A stretch of 64,000 nucleotides of DNA from Bordetella parapertussis. GTDB taxonomy: Bacteria; Bacteroidota; Bacteroidia; Chitinophagales; Chitinophagaceae. Shown here in pieces: positions 1 to 7,637 of this stretch. Below the pieces are notes generated by a model. The model was not told the origin of the DNA and ran no database searches. It worked only from the letters and a program-made list of their open reading frames with translations. The translations under genes and the position numbers were made by a program. Location of the stretch: the NCBI GenBank assembly GCA_943331005.2, contig CALQJX020000004.1, forward strand, positions 1-64,000. Reading direction: 5' to 3'. Numbering within the stretch: position 1 is the stretch's first letter; each line of letters begins with the position of its first letter.

Positions 1-240
1 CCACACCCACACCCACACCCACACCCACACCCACACCCACACCCACACTCACACCCACACTCACACTCACACCCACACCCGCACTCGCACCCGCACCCGC
101 ACCCGCACTCACACTCACACCCACACTCACACCCGCACCCACACCCACACCCACACTCACACCCACACTCACACTCGCACTCGCACTCGCACTCGCACCC
201 ACACCCACACTCACACTCACACTCACACTCACATTCACCT
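1..240. repeat. Hexanucleotide tandem array, consensus YCRCAC
   Basis: Forty consecutive 6-bp units fill the first 240 bases with no insertion or deletion. Units are CCACAC, TCACAC, CCGCAC or TCGCAC, so only positions 1 and 3 vary and only by transitions; the last two units degenerate. The array runs off the left edge, so its full length is unknown. The minus strand is G-rich and telomere-like in look. All three plus frames are open through it; frame 1 reads Pro/Ser-His dipeptides and continues to a TAA at 367-369, so it could be the His-rich tail of a gene entering from the left. Confidence 0.95.
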
Positions 241-283
241 CAACCCATGTCACCCTTCAGGGTCGGGGTCTTGAGCTCACAAA

Positions 284-314
284 AATCAGTGAAATCCAAT
301 AATCAGTTTAATCT
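284..314. repeat. Imperfect direct repeat pair, 17-bp spacing
   Basis: AATCAGTGAAATCC at 284-297 and AATCAGTTTAATCT at 301-314 are related 14-mers (11 of 14 bases match). They lie just right of the hexamer array in sequence that shows no convincing gene. Confidence 0.6.
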
Positions 315-527
315 GTGGTTCAGACAAAACAGGGCCGTGGTCTTCAGCCATTGTCCGTTCCCGCACTAAAATTTGTGGATATCTTTTCGCCTGCCATAAA
401 CCCCTTTGGCGCGCTTTTTGTGCGCATATAAAGACGCCTTGGGTCATCTTGCATTATGACAGAAAAGCCAGGACTAACAAAATGGCAGTAAACAAATATC
501 AGGATTATCTAACCAAGGTGTAAACCT

Positions 528-566
528 ATTTCAGGACGATACAAACATATTTCAGGACGATACAAA
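528..566. repeat. Direct repeat pair with 21-bp period
   Basis: ATTTCAGGACGATACAAA occurs at 528-545 and again, unchanged, at 549-566. The 21-bp period is about two DNA helical turns, so both copies face the same side of the helix. The pair abuts the phased TGCGCA array. Confidence 0.9.
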
Positions 567-567
567 T

Positions 568-641
568 TGCGCACGTGCGCAAATAATGCGCAAAAAGTGC
601 GCAATTTTTGCGCAATAAATGCGCAATAAATGCGCAATAAA
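568..641. repeat. Helically phased TGCGCA array (11-bp period)
   Basis: Seven copies of the palindromic hexamer TGCGCA start at 568, 576, 587, 598, 609, 620 and 631. The last six are exactly 11 bp apart; the last three share the unit TGCGCAATAAA. The first two form the 14-bp palindrome TGCGCACGTGCGCA (568-581). Spacers are AT-rich. The period is not a multiple of three, so the array is not a protein repeat. It looks like an iteron-type or operator-type protein-binding array; its ligand is unknown. Confidence 0.9.
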
Positions 642-769
642 AACAACACAGATCATTGATTATCAATAAAAACACGGGAAAAACAAAAAAACATTGCCCA
701 AATGAGCAAAACACCTTCACCATATTGTCACACCTTCCATAGCATTGGCGCTTTGAAAACCGCATTCCC

Positions 770-777
770 TACCTTTG
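770..777 (+). promoter_or_regulatory. -7 element TACCTTTG of the ABC exporter gene
   Basis: It matches the Bacteroidota -7 consensus TAnnTTTG. Only six bases separate it from the ATG at 784, so transcription probably starts at or next to the start codon, giving a leaderless mRNA. A possible -33 TTG lies at 745-747. Confidence 0.6.
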
Positions 778-783
778 CCCTGC

Positions 784-2532
784 ATGAAAAATCTGCGTTC
801 CGTAAATAAGTATTTCCTGAAGTACAAATGGCGACTGTTATTAGGGTTGTTATTTGTAGCTGTTTCCAGCAAGTTTGCGGTAATGCCCGGCAACGTCATT
901 AAAGAAATGCTCGATCAGGTGCAGCAGATGGCAAAGGCAGGCAGCCACGGCAATGAGATCTTTTCATTGGTATTCAAGGGTGGCATGACCCTCCTGGGGC
1001 TGGCACTGCTCAGAGGGTTCTTTATGTTCATGATGCGGCAGACGATCATTGTTATGTCGCGCCACATAGAGTACGACCAGAAGAACGAGATCTATTCTCA
1101 TTATCAGCAACTCGGTACACAGTTCTTCAAAGCCAATTTTACCGGCGACCTCATGAACCGTATATCCGAAGATGTTTCCAGGATACGCATGTATACAGGC
1201 CCCTCAGTTATGTACTTTACCAGTGTTGTATTTCTGGTCATCTTTTGTGTATGGGATATGCTCAAGGTCGATACCATGCTCACGCTCTGTGTGGTTACAC
1301 CGCTGCCGCTGTTGGCATTGTCTATCTTTTATGTCAATAAGCTCATCTACAAGAAGAGCACCCGTATACAGGCACAGTTGTCGGCGCTCACCACCACTGC
1401 GCAGGAGTCCTATTCTGGCATTCGGGTCATCAAGTCTTTTGTGCAGGAGCGAAATATGATGCAGTTCTTCGAGGCAAATTCTGAAGCCTACAGGCAGAGC
1501 AGTATCAACCTCTCGGTTACAGAGGCTGTTTACTTCCCTGCCATGAACCTGTTCATAGGCCTCAGTATGTTGTCTACAGTGCTTATCGGCGGCTACTTTG
1601 CTATCCACGGACAAATCACTACCGGCAACATAGCCCAGTTCGTTATCTACATCAATCTGCTCATGTTCCCTATATCCAGTATAGGCATGGTTGCCAGCAT
1701 GACACAGCGTGCCAGTGCCTCGCAGAAACGTATTGATGAGTTCCTCGATACACCGCCGTCTATCACCAATATGCCCGGTGCCATCAGCAGGCAGCCCGCA
1801 GGCAATGTGGTTTTCGACAATGTTACATTTACCTACCCCAATACCGGTATCACTGCACTACACAACTTTTCGTTGGCAGTAAAGCAGGGCGAGAAAGTAG
1901 CTATCATTGGCAAGACCGGCTCAGGTAAGTCTACGTTGGCACAAATGTTGCTGCGTATGTACGACACCACTACGGGCAGGGTACTGATTGACAACGAATC
2001 GGTTACTGCATACGATCTGCACAGCCTCCGTCAGAGCATAGCCTATGCACCGCAGGAAGCCTATCTGTTCTCAGATACTATATTCAACAATATTCGTTTT
2101 GGTAAGACCGCTGCTACAGAGCAGGAAGTAAGAGAAGCTGCCCGCATGGCCGATCTCGATAAGGACATCGCCTCCTTTCCGCAGGGCTACGAGACCATGG
2201 TGGGCGAGCGTGGTGTAATGCTGAGCGGCGGACAGAAACAGCGACTGGTACTGGCACGTGCGCTGCTGAAGAACAGCCCAACGCTGCTGCTCGATGAGTG
2301 TTTGTCGGCTGTAGATACGCAGACAGAGAAGACCATACTGGCCAATCTGCAGCAATTCCTGCAGGGTAAGACCACTTTTGTTATCACCCATCGCATCTTC
2401 ACCAGCTGGACCTTCGATAAGATCATCATTCTGGATCAGGGGAGCATAGCAGAGCAAGGTACCCACGAAGAGCTGATGGCTCTCAATGGGCGCTATGCCA
2501 AACTATACCGCCACCAGACAGAGGTAGCGTAG
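784..2532 (+). CDS. ABC exporter, fused membrane and ATPase domains (MsbA/MdlB type)
   Basis: A 582-residue half-transporter that should form a dimer and export a lipid, peptide or drug across the inner membrane. The N-terminal half (about residues 10-310) is a six-helix ABC membrane domain. The ATPase domain follows with Walker A GKTGSGKST near residue 375, signature LSGGQKQR near 479, Walker B LLLDE near 501 (in LLLDECLSAVD) and the switch His in THR near 535. ATG 784 was chosen because the -7 box ends at 777 and an upstream TTG at 775 lies inside that box. The 3' end converges on galE with an 18-bp gap. The substrate cannot be read from sequence; MsbA-like lipid flipping is one possibility. 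Confidence 0.93.
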   Translation: MKNLRSVNKYFLKYKWRLLLGLLFVAVSSKFAVMPGNVIKEMLDQVQQMAKAGSHGNEIFSLVFKGGMTLLGLALLRGFFMFMMRQTIIVMSRHIEYDQKNEIYSHYQQLGTQFFKANFTGDLMNRISEDVSRIRMYTGPSVMYFTSVVFLVIFCVWDMLKVDTMLTLCVVTPLPLLALSIFYVNKLIYKKSTRIQAQLSALTTTAQESYSGIRVIKSFVQERNMMQFFEANSEAYRQSSINLSVTEAVYFPAMNLFIGLSMLSTVLIGGYFAIHGQITTGNIAQFVIYINLLMFPISSIGMVASMTQRASASQKRIDEFLDTPPSITNMPGAISRQPAGNVVFDNVTFTYPNTGITALHNFSLAVKQGEKVAIIGKTGSGKSTLAQMLLRMYDTTTGRVLIDNESVTAYDLHSLRQSIAYAPQEAYLFSDTIFNNIRFGKTAATEQEVREAARMADLDKDIASFPQGYETMVGERGVMLSGGQKQRLVLARALLKNSPTLLLDECLSAVDTQTEKTILANLQQFLQGKTTFVITHRIFTSWTFDKIIILDQGSIAEQGTHEELMALNGRYAKLYRHQTEVA

Positions 2533-2550
2533 CAGAATAAGATTCAGGTA

Positions 2551-3588
2551 TTAAACAGTGGGTTGCTTCTTCGATTCGGCATAGGCTTTTTCCCAGCGCC
2601 ATGCGGTATCCATCATTTCGTCCAGCCCGAATTTGGTTTCCCAGCCAAGCAGTGTGCGGGCACGCGAGTTGTCGGCATATACGGCAATCACATCGCCATC
2701 GCGGCGGCCACCCAGCTTGAAGTTCAGCTTCTGACCCGATACCTTCTCGAATGAATTGATGAGCTCCAGAACGGTAACACCATTGCCGGTACCCAGGTTG
2801 AATATCTCGCAGTTCGATTTGTTGCGGTCGTCTATGATATACTGAAGCGCCAGCGTATGGGCATGGGCTATATCCATTACGTGAATGTAGTCGCGCACAC
2901 AAGATCCGTCGCGGGTGTCGTAGTCGTTACCGAAAACGGTCATCTCCTGGCGCTTGCCGATAGCTGTCTGTGTGATCACCGGCACTACGCTTTCAGACAG
3001 ATCCTGGAACTCGCCTACTATAGCAGACGGGTGTGCGCCTACCGGATTGAAGTAGCGCAGCAGTATGGTATTGAAATCTTTGTGCAGGTTGGTGAAGTCG
3101 CGGCATATGGCCTCGCCCATTTGTTTGGTACGTGCATATGGCGATTCCGGTTCGGCAAGCGGTGCATCTTCGGCAACAGGTAGCTGGGTAGCATTGCCAT
3201 ACACCGAGCAGGATGATGAGAAAACGAAATTATCCACGTCAAAGTCTTCGGCGCATTGCAGCAGGTTCAGCAGCGAGTTGATGTTGTTCCTGAAGTAGAG
3301 TAGTGGTTCTTTAACAGATTCCGGTACAGACTTGTAAGCGGCAAAATGGATAATGCCCACTATATCCGGGTTCTCCAGAAAGATGGCTTCAGTATCGTCC
3401 AGATCGCAGAGATCCACTTTATAGTTCTTTATTTTGCGGCCCGTTATCTTCTCTATGCCTTCCAGCATCTTCAGCGAGCCCCTGGAAAGATTGTCAACAG
3501 AAATAACATCAAAACCATTCTGAAGGAGGTCTATGATAGTATGGCCTCCTATGTAACCGCAGCCGCCGGTAACCAGTATCTTGTTCAT
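2551..3588 (-). CDS. galE: UDP-glucose 4-epimerase
   Basis: A 345-residue extended short-chain dehydrogenase that interconverts UDP-glucose and UDP-galactose, supplying sugar nucleotides for surface polysaccharides. The NAD-binding motif TGGCGYIGGH lies at residues 7-16. The catalytic region shows SSSCSVYG followed by the Tyr-x3-Lys pair in YARTK. The RDGDVIAVYAD stretch and the full length match GalE rather than a shorter reductase. The gene stands alone, reads toward the exporter gene, and has its own -7 box (3647-3654). Nothing is truncated or unusual. Confidence 0.95.
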   Translation of the reverse strand: MNKILVTGGCGYIGGHTIIDLLQNGFDVISVDNLSRGSLKMLEGIEKITGRKIKNYKVDLCDLDDTEAIFLENPDIVGIIHFAAYKSVPESVKEPLLYFRNNINSLLNLLQCAEDFDVDNFVFSSSCSVYGNATQLPVAEDAPLAEPESPYARTKQMGEAICRDFTNLHKDFNTILLRYFNPVGAHPSAIVGEFQDLSESVVPVITQTAIGKRQEMTVFGNDYDTRDGSCVRDYIHVMDIAHAHTLALQYIIDDRNKSNCEIFNLGTGNGVTVLELINSFEKVSGQKLNFKLGGRRDGDVIAVYADNSRARTLLGWETKFGLDEMMDTAWRWEKAYAESKKQPTV

Positions 3589-3646
3589 AATGCAGAATTT
3601 TAAATCGGATAGGCGGGCATGTAAAAACAGGCAGCACCCCCTATTG

Positions 3647-3654
3647 CAAATATA
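3647..3654 (-). promoter_or_regulatory. -7 element TATATTTG of galE
   Basis: On the minus strand it matches TAnnTTTG, about 58 bases upstream of the galE ATG, predicting a leader of about 50 nt. Confidence 0.5.
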
Positions 3655-3873
3655 TGAGTCAGCGGGGTTCAGATAAATTTTTTTATCCCGGATTTAATAG
3701 ATATATAATTAGTAGAACATCACTCGATAAATCATATATGCGGGATATGTTTTTTACAACCCAGAATACTTATTTTTACTCTGTAAAGCTATGCAGCCAT
3801 ATGGTCAGTTGGCGTCGGGATGTATTCCTCGGCGCAGTTGCAACAACCAGTCCCTCATTGCTACTGTAATAGA

Positions 3874-4035
3874 ATGATCCTAAGGAGCTTATTATACATT
3901 ATTGCTGTGATCCTGTTGCTGGGATGGGCTGTTGGGTTTTTCCTTTGGCGGCCGGGCCCTATGATCCATATCATGGCGCTTTTTGCAGTTATTGCCTTTC
4001 TGCTGGGGCTTTCGCGCAAGGAAGGAATAAGGTAG
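3874..4035 (+). CDS. Small membrane protein, lmo0937 / DUF5670 type
   Basis: A 53-residue protein with two predicted membrane helices: residues about 3-22 (LLYIIAVILLLGWAVGFF) and about 31-46 (IHIMALFAVIAFLLGL), ending in a short basic tail. The pattern LLYIIAV, then GWxxGFF, then a Gly/Pro turn and IHI is what I know from the lmo0937/DUF5670 family of unknown function. The ATG at 3874 gives the family's usual length; an ATG in frame at 3820 would add 18 unrelated residues. It lies alone between divergent galE and downstream dnaN. Confidence 0.75.
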   Translation: MILRSLLYIIAVILLLGWAVGFFLWRPGPMIHIMALFAVIAFLLGLSRKEGIR

Positions 4036-4088
4036 CAGTTATTACAGCAATGGGTCATGTGTTTTCAAATCCCCATCGCCCCTACGAT

Positions 4089-4097
4089 TTATCCACA
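4089..4097 (+). promoter_or_regulatory. Perfect DnaA box upstream of dnaN
   Basis: TTATCCACA, the consensus DnaA-binding 9-mer, lies between the small membrane protein gene and dnaN, 38 bp before the dnaN -7 box. It could serve DnaA control of dnaN. A single perfect 9-mer can also arise by chance (about 0.5 expected in 64 kb on two strands). Confidence 0.55.
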
Positions 4098-4134
4098 ATG
4101 GTCGCATTCCGTGTGATTTTGCCTTTATTTCAAA

Positions 4135-4142
4135 TATCTTTG
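4135..4142 (+). promoter_or_regulatory. -7 element TATCTTTG of dnaN
   Basis: A TAnnTTTG match ending 19 bases before the dnaN ATG, predicting a short leader of about a dozen bases. Confidence 0.6.
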
Positions 4143-4161
4143 TTCCAAACATACTATACCA

Positions 4162-5283
4162 ATGCGCTTCATAGTTACATCATCATCACTGCTCAAGAAT
4201 CTGCAGCAAATAGGCGGCATCATCAGTGCCAATAACGTACTTTCTGTACTGGAAGATTTCCTGTTCGACCTGCGCGGCAATACCCTGACGCTTACGGCAA
4301 CAGATCTTGAAACGATGATGCGTGTAGAAATGCAGGTAAACGATGCAGATGGCTCTGGCCGAATCTGTATTCCTTCTAAGATCATCATTGATTATCTGAA
4401 GAACCTGCCCGATCAGCCTGTAACTTTCATCATCAGCGAAACTGACCTGTCTATAGATATGTCGAGTAATTCGGGCAAGTACCGTATTGTTGGCGAGAAG
4501 GCAGATGACTTTCCGAAAGAACCGGCTCCGGGCGATACTACCGACTTCGCCATGCCTTCTATAGCACTTATAGAATGTATCAATAAAACACTGTTTGCAG
4601 TAAGCACGGATACCCTGCGCCCTGCTATGACCGGTGTTTACTTTGAGATGGCGAAGGACGGACTGGGCTTCGTATCTACAGATGCGCACCGCCTGGTGCA
4701 GCTGCGTCGCAGCGATATAGAATGTCCTGCAGCGGGTGGCTTTGTAGTGCCTAAGAAACCATTGCAGCAGCTGCGTGGCACACTGCCTTCAGATGAGTCT
4801 GTACTTACCCTGTCTTACAACAGCAGTCATCTGTTTGTTAGCGGAGAGCACATCAGCCTTAGCTGTCGTCTGATAGATGCGCGTTTCCCCGATTACAGAG
4901 CAGTAATACCGGCAGACAATCCATACCGTCTTACTATCAATCGTGCCGAATTTGCCAGCGCACTGCGCAGGGTGAACATATTTGCCAACAAGACCACCAA
5001 CCAGGTATTGCTCGATATAAATGGCAACAGCCTCAATATCAGCGCACAGGATATAGATTTCTCTTACGAGGGTAAGGAAACACTTTCCTGCAACTATAGC
5101 GGCGAGGATATGAAAATAGCCTTCAATGCGAAGCTGATGGTGGAGATCGTGAACAACCTGGACGGAGAAGAAGTAGTGCTGGAACTAAGCACGCCTTCAC
5201 GCGCAGGTATCTTCAGGTCTATAGACAAGCAGGACAACGAAGACCTGATGATGCTGCTGATGCCGCTGATGGTAGGAATCTAA
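4162..5283 (+). CDS. dnaN: DNA polymerase III sliding clamp, beta subunit
   Basis: A 373-residue ring-forming clamp that tethers DNA polymerase III and other replication and repair proteins to DNA. Length and the three-fold domain build (about 1-120, 130-245, 248-373) fit the family. Recognisable segments are the N-terminal MRFIVTSSSLLKNLQ, the mid-protein RPAMTGVYFE followed by STDAHRLV, and the C-terminal LLMPLMVGI, the usual peptide that lines the partner-binding pocket. dnaA, recF and gyrB are not adjacent. A perfect DnaA box and a -7 box lie upstream, and a strong hairpin terminator follows. Confidence 0.97.
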   Translation: MRFIVTSSSLLKNLQQIGGIISANNVLSVLEDFLFDLRGNTLTLTATDLETMMRVEMQVNDADGSGRICIPSKIIIDYLKNLPDQPVTFIISETDLSIDMSSNSGKYRIVGEKADDFPKEPAPGDTTDFAMPSIALIECINKTLFAVSTDTLRPAMTGVYFEMAKDGLGFVSTDAHRLVQLRRSDIECPAAGGFVVPKKPLQQLRGTLPSDESVLTLSYNSSHLFVSGEHISLSCRLIDARFPDYRAVIPADNPYRLTINRAEFASALRRVNIFANKTTNQVLLDINGNSLNISAQDIDFSYEGKETLSCNYSGEDMKIAFNAKLMVEIVNNLDGEEVVLELSTPSRAGIFRSIDKQDNEDLMMLLMPLMVGI

Positions 5284-5322
5284 GTTGAAATAGCAAAAAC
5301 GAAAAGCAATAAGTAATGATAC

Positions 5323-5366
5323 AAAACGACCACTGGTTTCAATGATACTGAAAACATGGTCGTTTT
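5323..5366 (+). terminator. Terminator after dnaN
   Basis: AAAACGACCA (5323-5332) pairs perfectly with TGGTCGTTTT (5357-5366); the intervening 24 bases can add a shorter inner stem (GTTTCA with TGAAAAC). The T-rich 3' arm runs into ATTTTC. It ends the dnaN transcript just before gldH. Confidence 0.75.
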
Positions 5367-5378
5367 ATTTTCTCTGAT

Positions 5379-5867
5379 ATGCGCATATACCGCACCATAA
5401 TATTGTTTGTATTGTCGGCCAGTTTGTTTGCTGCCTGCCTGCCTGCGCCTCATTACCAGAAAGATGAGGCCATACCGGGCAATGCGTGGAACTATAACTA
5501 CAAGCCGTCTTTCACTTTCGAGATCACTGACTCTACAGCGCAGTATCAGCCTTACTTCATCATCAGGCACACACAGGCATACCCATACAATAACCTGTGG
5601 CTGTGGCTTTACATTAAAACTCCCGGCGATAGTGTTGCCACCAAGGCGCGCATCAATATAGTGCTGGCAGAGGCTACCGGCAAATGGCTGGGCAAGGGCA
5701 TGGGCGAGATCTTTGAACAGCGTATGCCTGTTTCTCTGGGCGACTCGGTGAACCTGAGCAAACCCGGCACCTATGAAGTGGTAATGGAGCAGAACATGCG
5801 TGTGAACCCGCTGCCTGAGATACTGCATGTGGGCCTGCGTGTAGAGAAAGTGACACTGAGAAAGTAA
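5379..5867 (+). CDS. gldH: Gliding motility lipoprotein GldH
   Basis: A 162-residue lipoprotein of the Bacteroidota gliding set. A hydrophobic signal (residues 5-19) ends in the lipobox LFAAC with the acylated Cys at 20. GldH signatures are visible: PGNAWNYNYKPSFTFEI, then RHTQAYPYNNLWLWLYI, then a C-terminal beta-rich part ending VGLRVEKV. In Flavobacterium johnsoniae GldH is needed for gliding and chitin use; its exact role is unresolved. The gene follows the dnaN terminator by 12 bp and has no obvious TAnnTTTG box. Together with gldF and gldG at 42-44.5 kb it supports gliding or type IX secretion capacity. Confidence 0.9.
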   Translation: MRIYRTIILFVLSASLFAACLPAPHYQKDEAIPGNAWNYNYKPSFTFEITDSTAQYQPYFIIRHTQAYPYNNLWLWLYIKTPGDSVATKARINIVLAEATGKWLGKGMGEIFEQRMPVSLGDSVNLSKPGTYEVVMEQNMRVNPLPEILHVGLRVEKVTLRK

Positions 5868-5904
5868 GCACAGCAGCTATACCCGTCCGATTCCCATTTT
5901 AGTC

Positions 5905-5912
5905 TAAATTTG
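5905..5912 (+). promoter_or_regulatory. -7 element TAAATTTG of lpxH
   Basis: A TAnnTTTG match ending 17 bases before the lpxH ATG. Confidence 0.55.
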
Positions 5913-5929
5913 CACCATCTTCAGAACGC

Positions 5930-6688
5930 ATGGAACTAGCAACGGGTAAAAAGATATATTTCGCATCCGATTTTCACCTGGGTATACCCGACCACGCTAC
6001 CAGTGTGGAAAGGGAGAAAAGAATATGCCGCTGGCTGGACGAGATAGCCCCGCAGGCGGCCATGCTGTTTCTGGTGGGAGATATCTTTGATACCTGGTTC
6101 GAATATAAGAATGTGGTGCCTCGTGGCTATACCCGCTTTCTGGGCAAGCTGGCCGAGCTGCGTGACAAGGGCCTGCATATAGAAGCATTTACCGGCAACC
6201 ACGACCTGTGGATGCTGGATTACTTTCATGCCGAGTTCAATATACCTGTGCACCATGGCCCCATAACCAGGGAGGTGAACGGAAAGAAGTTCTTTATAGC
6301 TCATGGCGATGGCCTGGGCCCCGGCGATACAGGCTACAAGGTGCTGAAGACGGTGCTGCGCAGTCCGCTCTCTCAATGGCTTTACCGCAGGGTGCATCCC
6401 GATACGGGTGTGGGACTGGCAGGCTGGTTCAGCAGGCTGGGCCCCAAGCATGCCGATATGCCTGAAAAGGAGTTTCTGGGCCCGGATAAGGAAATGCTGG
6501 TGCAGTTCTGCCTGCACACCCTGAAGCACCACCATTACGACTACTTTGTTTTCGGGCACAGGCACATAGCCATTGAGTACCCGCTACCCGATAATAGCCT
6601 CTACGTGAACCTCGGCGACTGGATCCGCTACGACAGCTTTGCCGAATTTGACGGCGAACAGCTGCGGCTGAAGTATTATAAGCCCTGA
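5930..6688 (+). CDS. lpxH: UDP-2,3-diacylglucosamine diphosphatase
   Basis: A 252-residue calcineurin-like phosphoesterase that hydrolyses UDP-2,3-diacylglucosamine to lipid X in lipid A synthesis at the cytoplasmic face of the inner membrane. Metal-ligand motifs appear in order: SDFHLG (residues 13-18), GDIFDTW (about 50-56), GNHD (about 88), HGDGLG (about 125) and GHRH (about 206). Length is normal for the LpxH branch of Bacteroidota. It has its own promoter and is followed by rnz after 45 bp. Confidence 0.92.
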   Translation: MELATGKKIYFASDFHLGIPDHATSVEREKRICRWLDEIAPQAAMLFLVGDIFDTWFEYKNVVPRGYTRFLGKLAELRDKGLHIEAFTGNHDLWMLDYFHAEFNIPVHHGPITREVNGKKFFIAHGDGLGPGDTGYKVLKTVLRSPLSQWLYRRVHPDTGVGLAGWFSRLGPKHADMPEKEFLGPDKEMLVQFCLHTLKHHHYDYFVFGHRHIAIEYPLPDNSLYVNLGDWIRYDSFAEFDGEQLRLKYYKP

Positions 6689-6719
6689 TCTTAGTCTTAT
6701 TTTTCTGTATTACCTTGAT

Positions 6720-6727
6720 TACATTTG
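6720..6727 (+). promoter_or_regulatory. -7 element TACATTTG of rnz
   Basis: A TAnnTTTG match six bases before the rnz ATG at 6734. Transcription from it would start at or beside the ATG, giving a leaderless mRNA. Confidence 0.55.
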
Positions 6728-6733
6728 TAGTGT

Positions 6734-7636
6734 ATGAGGGTAACCATTCTCGGCAATAACTCGGCATTGCCTGCATTTGGCAGGCACCCAACGGCACAGT
6801 CGGTGACGGTGTATGGAGAGGTGCTGCTGCTGGATTGCGGAGAGGGTACGCAGCTGCAGATGCAGCGCTACGGGGTGAAGTGGAAGAATGTACATCACAT
6901 CTTCATCAGCCATATGCACGGCGATCATTACTATGGTTTGCCGGGGCTTATCAATAGTATGAGCCTGCTGGGCAGGCTGGCACCACTGCACTTGTATGCA
7001 CCTGCAGCACTGCAGCCTATACTGGACCTGATAATGAGCGCTGCGAATACGGTACTGAATTACGAACTGCATTTTCATGCGCTGCCTGATTTCGTGGCAC
7101 TACTTGCCGATACTCCTAATTTCTCTGTGACCTGCTTTCCAGTGGAGCATGGTATAGAATGTCATGGTTTTCTGGTAGAAACTAAAACGAGGGGCAGAAA
7201 GATACTACCCGATAAATGCAGTGAATATGGCATAGCTACCGAACACTTTGAAGCACTGAAACTGGGTGACGACCATATACTCGCAGACGGTACTGTGGTG
7301 AAGAACGAATGGGTAACCGAAGAAGGCCCAAAGCCCAGGAAGTATGCCTACTGTACTGACACCTTGTATACAGAAAGTTTTCTGCCGGTGGTGCAGGGCG
7401 CAGATATGATCTACCACGAAAGTACCTATCTGGAAGAGGATGCTGCAAAGGCTGCAGCCCGTTTTCATAGTACTGCTATACAGGCAGCTAAGTTTGCGGC
7501 CAGCGCAGGTGCAGGGCAGTTGCTGCTGGGGCATTTTTCCTCGAAATATAAGGAGCTGGATCAGTTTGCTGCAGAGGCCGCGGTTTACTTCCCTAATGTA
7601 ACGGTGACAGTAGAGGGAGAGGCGTACGATATATAG
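6734..7636 (+). CDS. rnz: Ribonuclease Z
   Basis: A 300-residue metallo-beta-lactamase-fold endonuclease that trims tRNA 3' ends. The zinc motif HMHGDH is at residues 60-65, with the further ligands HG in FPVEHGIE, the YCTDT loop Asp, and LGHFSSKY near the C-terminus. Length matches the short RNase Z form. The stop at 7634-7636 lies one base from the convergent serC stop, so the two transcripts meet head-on with no room for a terminator. Confidence 0.93.
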   Translation: MRVTILGNNSALPAFGRHPTAQSVTVYGEVLLLDCGEGTQLQMQRYGVKWKNVHHIFISHMHGDHYYGLPGLINSMSLLGRLAPLHLYAPAALQPILDLIMSAANTVLNYELHFHALPDFVALLADTPNFSVTCFPVEHGIECHGFLVETKTRGRKILPDKCSEYGIATEHFEALKLGDDHILADGTVVKNEWVTEEGPKPRKYAYCTDTLYTESFLPVVQGADMIYHESTYLEEDAAKAAARFHSTAIQAAKFAASAGAGQLLLGHFSSKYKELDQFAAEAAVYFPNVTVTVEGEAYDI

Positions 7637-7637
7637 C

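Larger units (their letters stand above)
1..783. other. Repeat-rich region without a convincing complete gene
   Basis: This 783-bp stretch precedes the first clear gene. It holds the hexamer array (1-240), a 14-bp repeat pair (284-314), a one-mismatch DnaA-box-like site TGTGGATAT (374-382), a pair of 18-bp repeats (528-566), a phased TGCGCA array (568-641) and the exporter promoter (770-777). A frame open from the left edge to 369 may be the 3' end of a gene outside the window. No complete ORF here resembles a known protein; a 79-aa minus-strand ORF at 526-765 simply reads through the repeats. Confidence 0.7.

Noticed and set aside
1..240. CRISPR-like or telomere array
   Set aside because: There are no unique spacers, so it is not CRISPR, and a bacterial chromosome of this type is expected to be circular; it is a simple hexamer array.
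1..369. Frame 1 open from the left edge as a called gene
   Set aside because: The 5' part is outside the window and the visible part is mostly repeat; it is listed as a finding, not as a CDS.
526..765. 79-codon minus-strand ORF in the repeat region
   Set aside because: It reads through the 21-bp and 11-bp repeats; the Cys- and Leu-rich product looks like translated repeat and resembles no protein.
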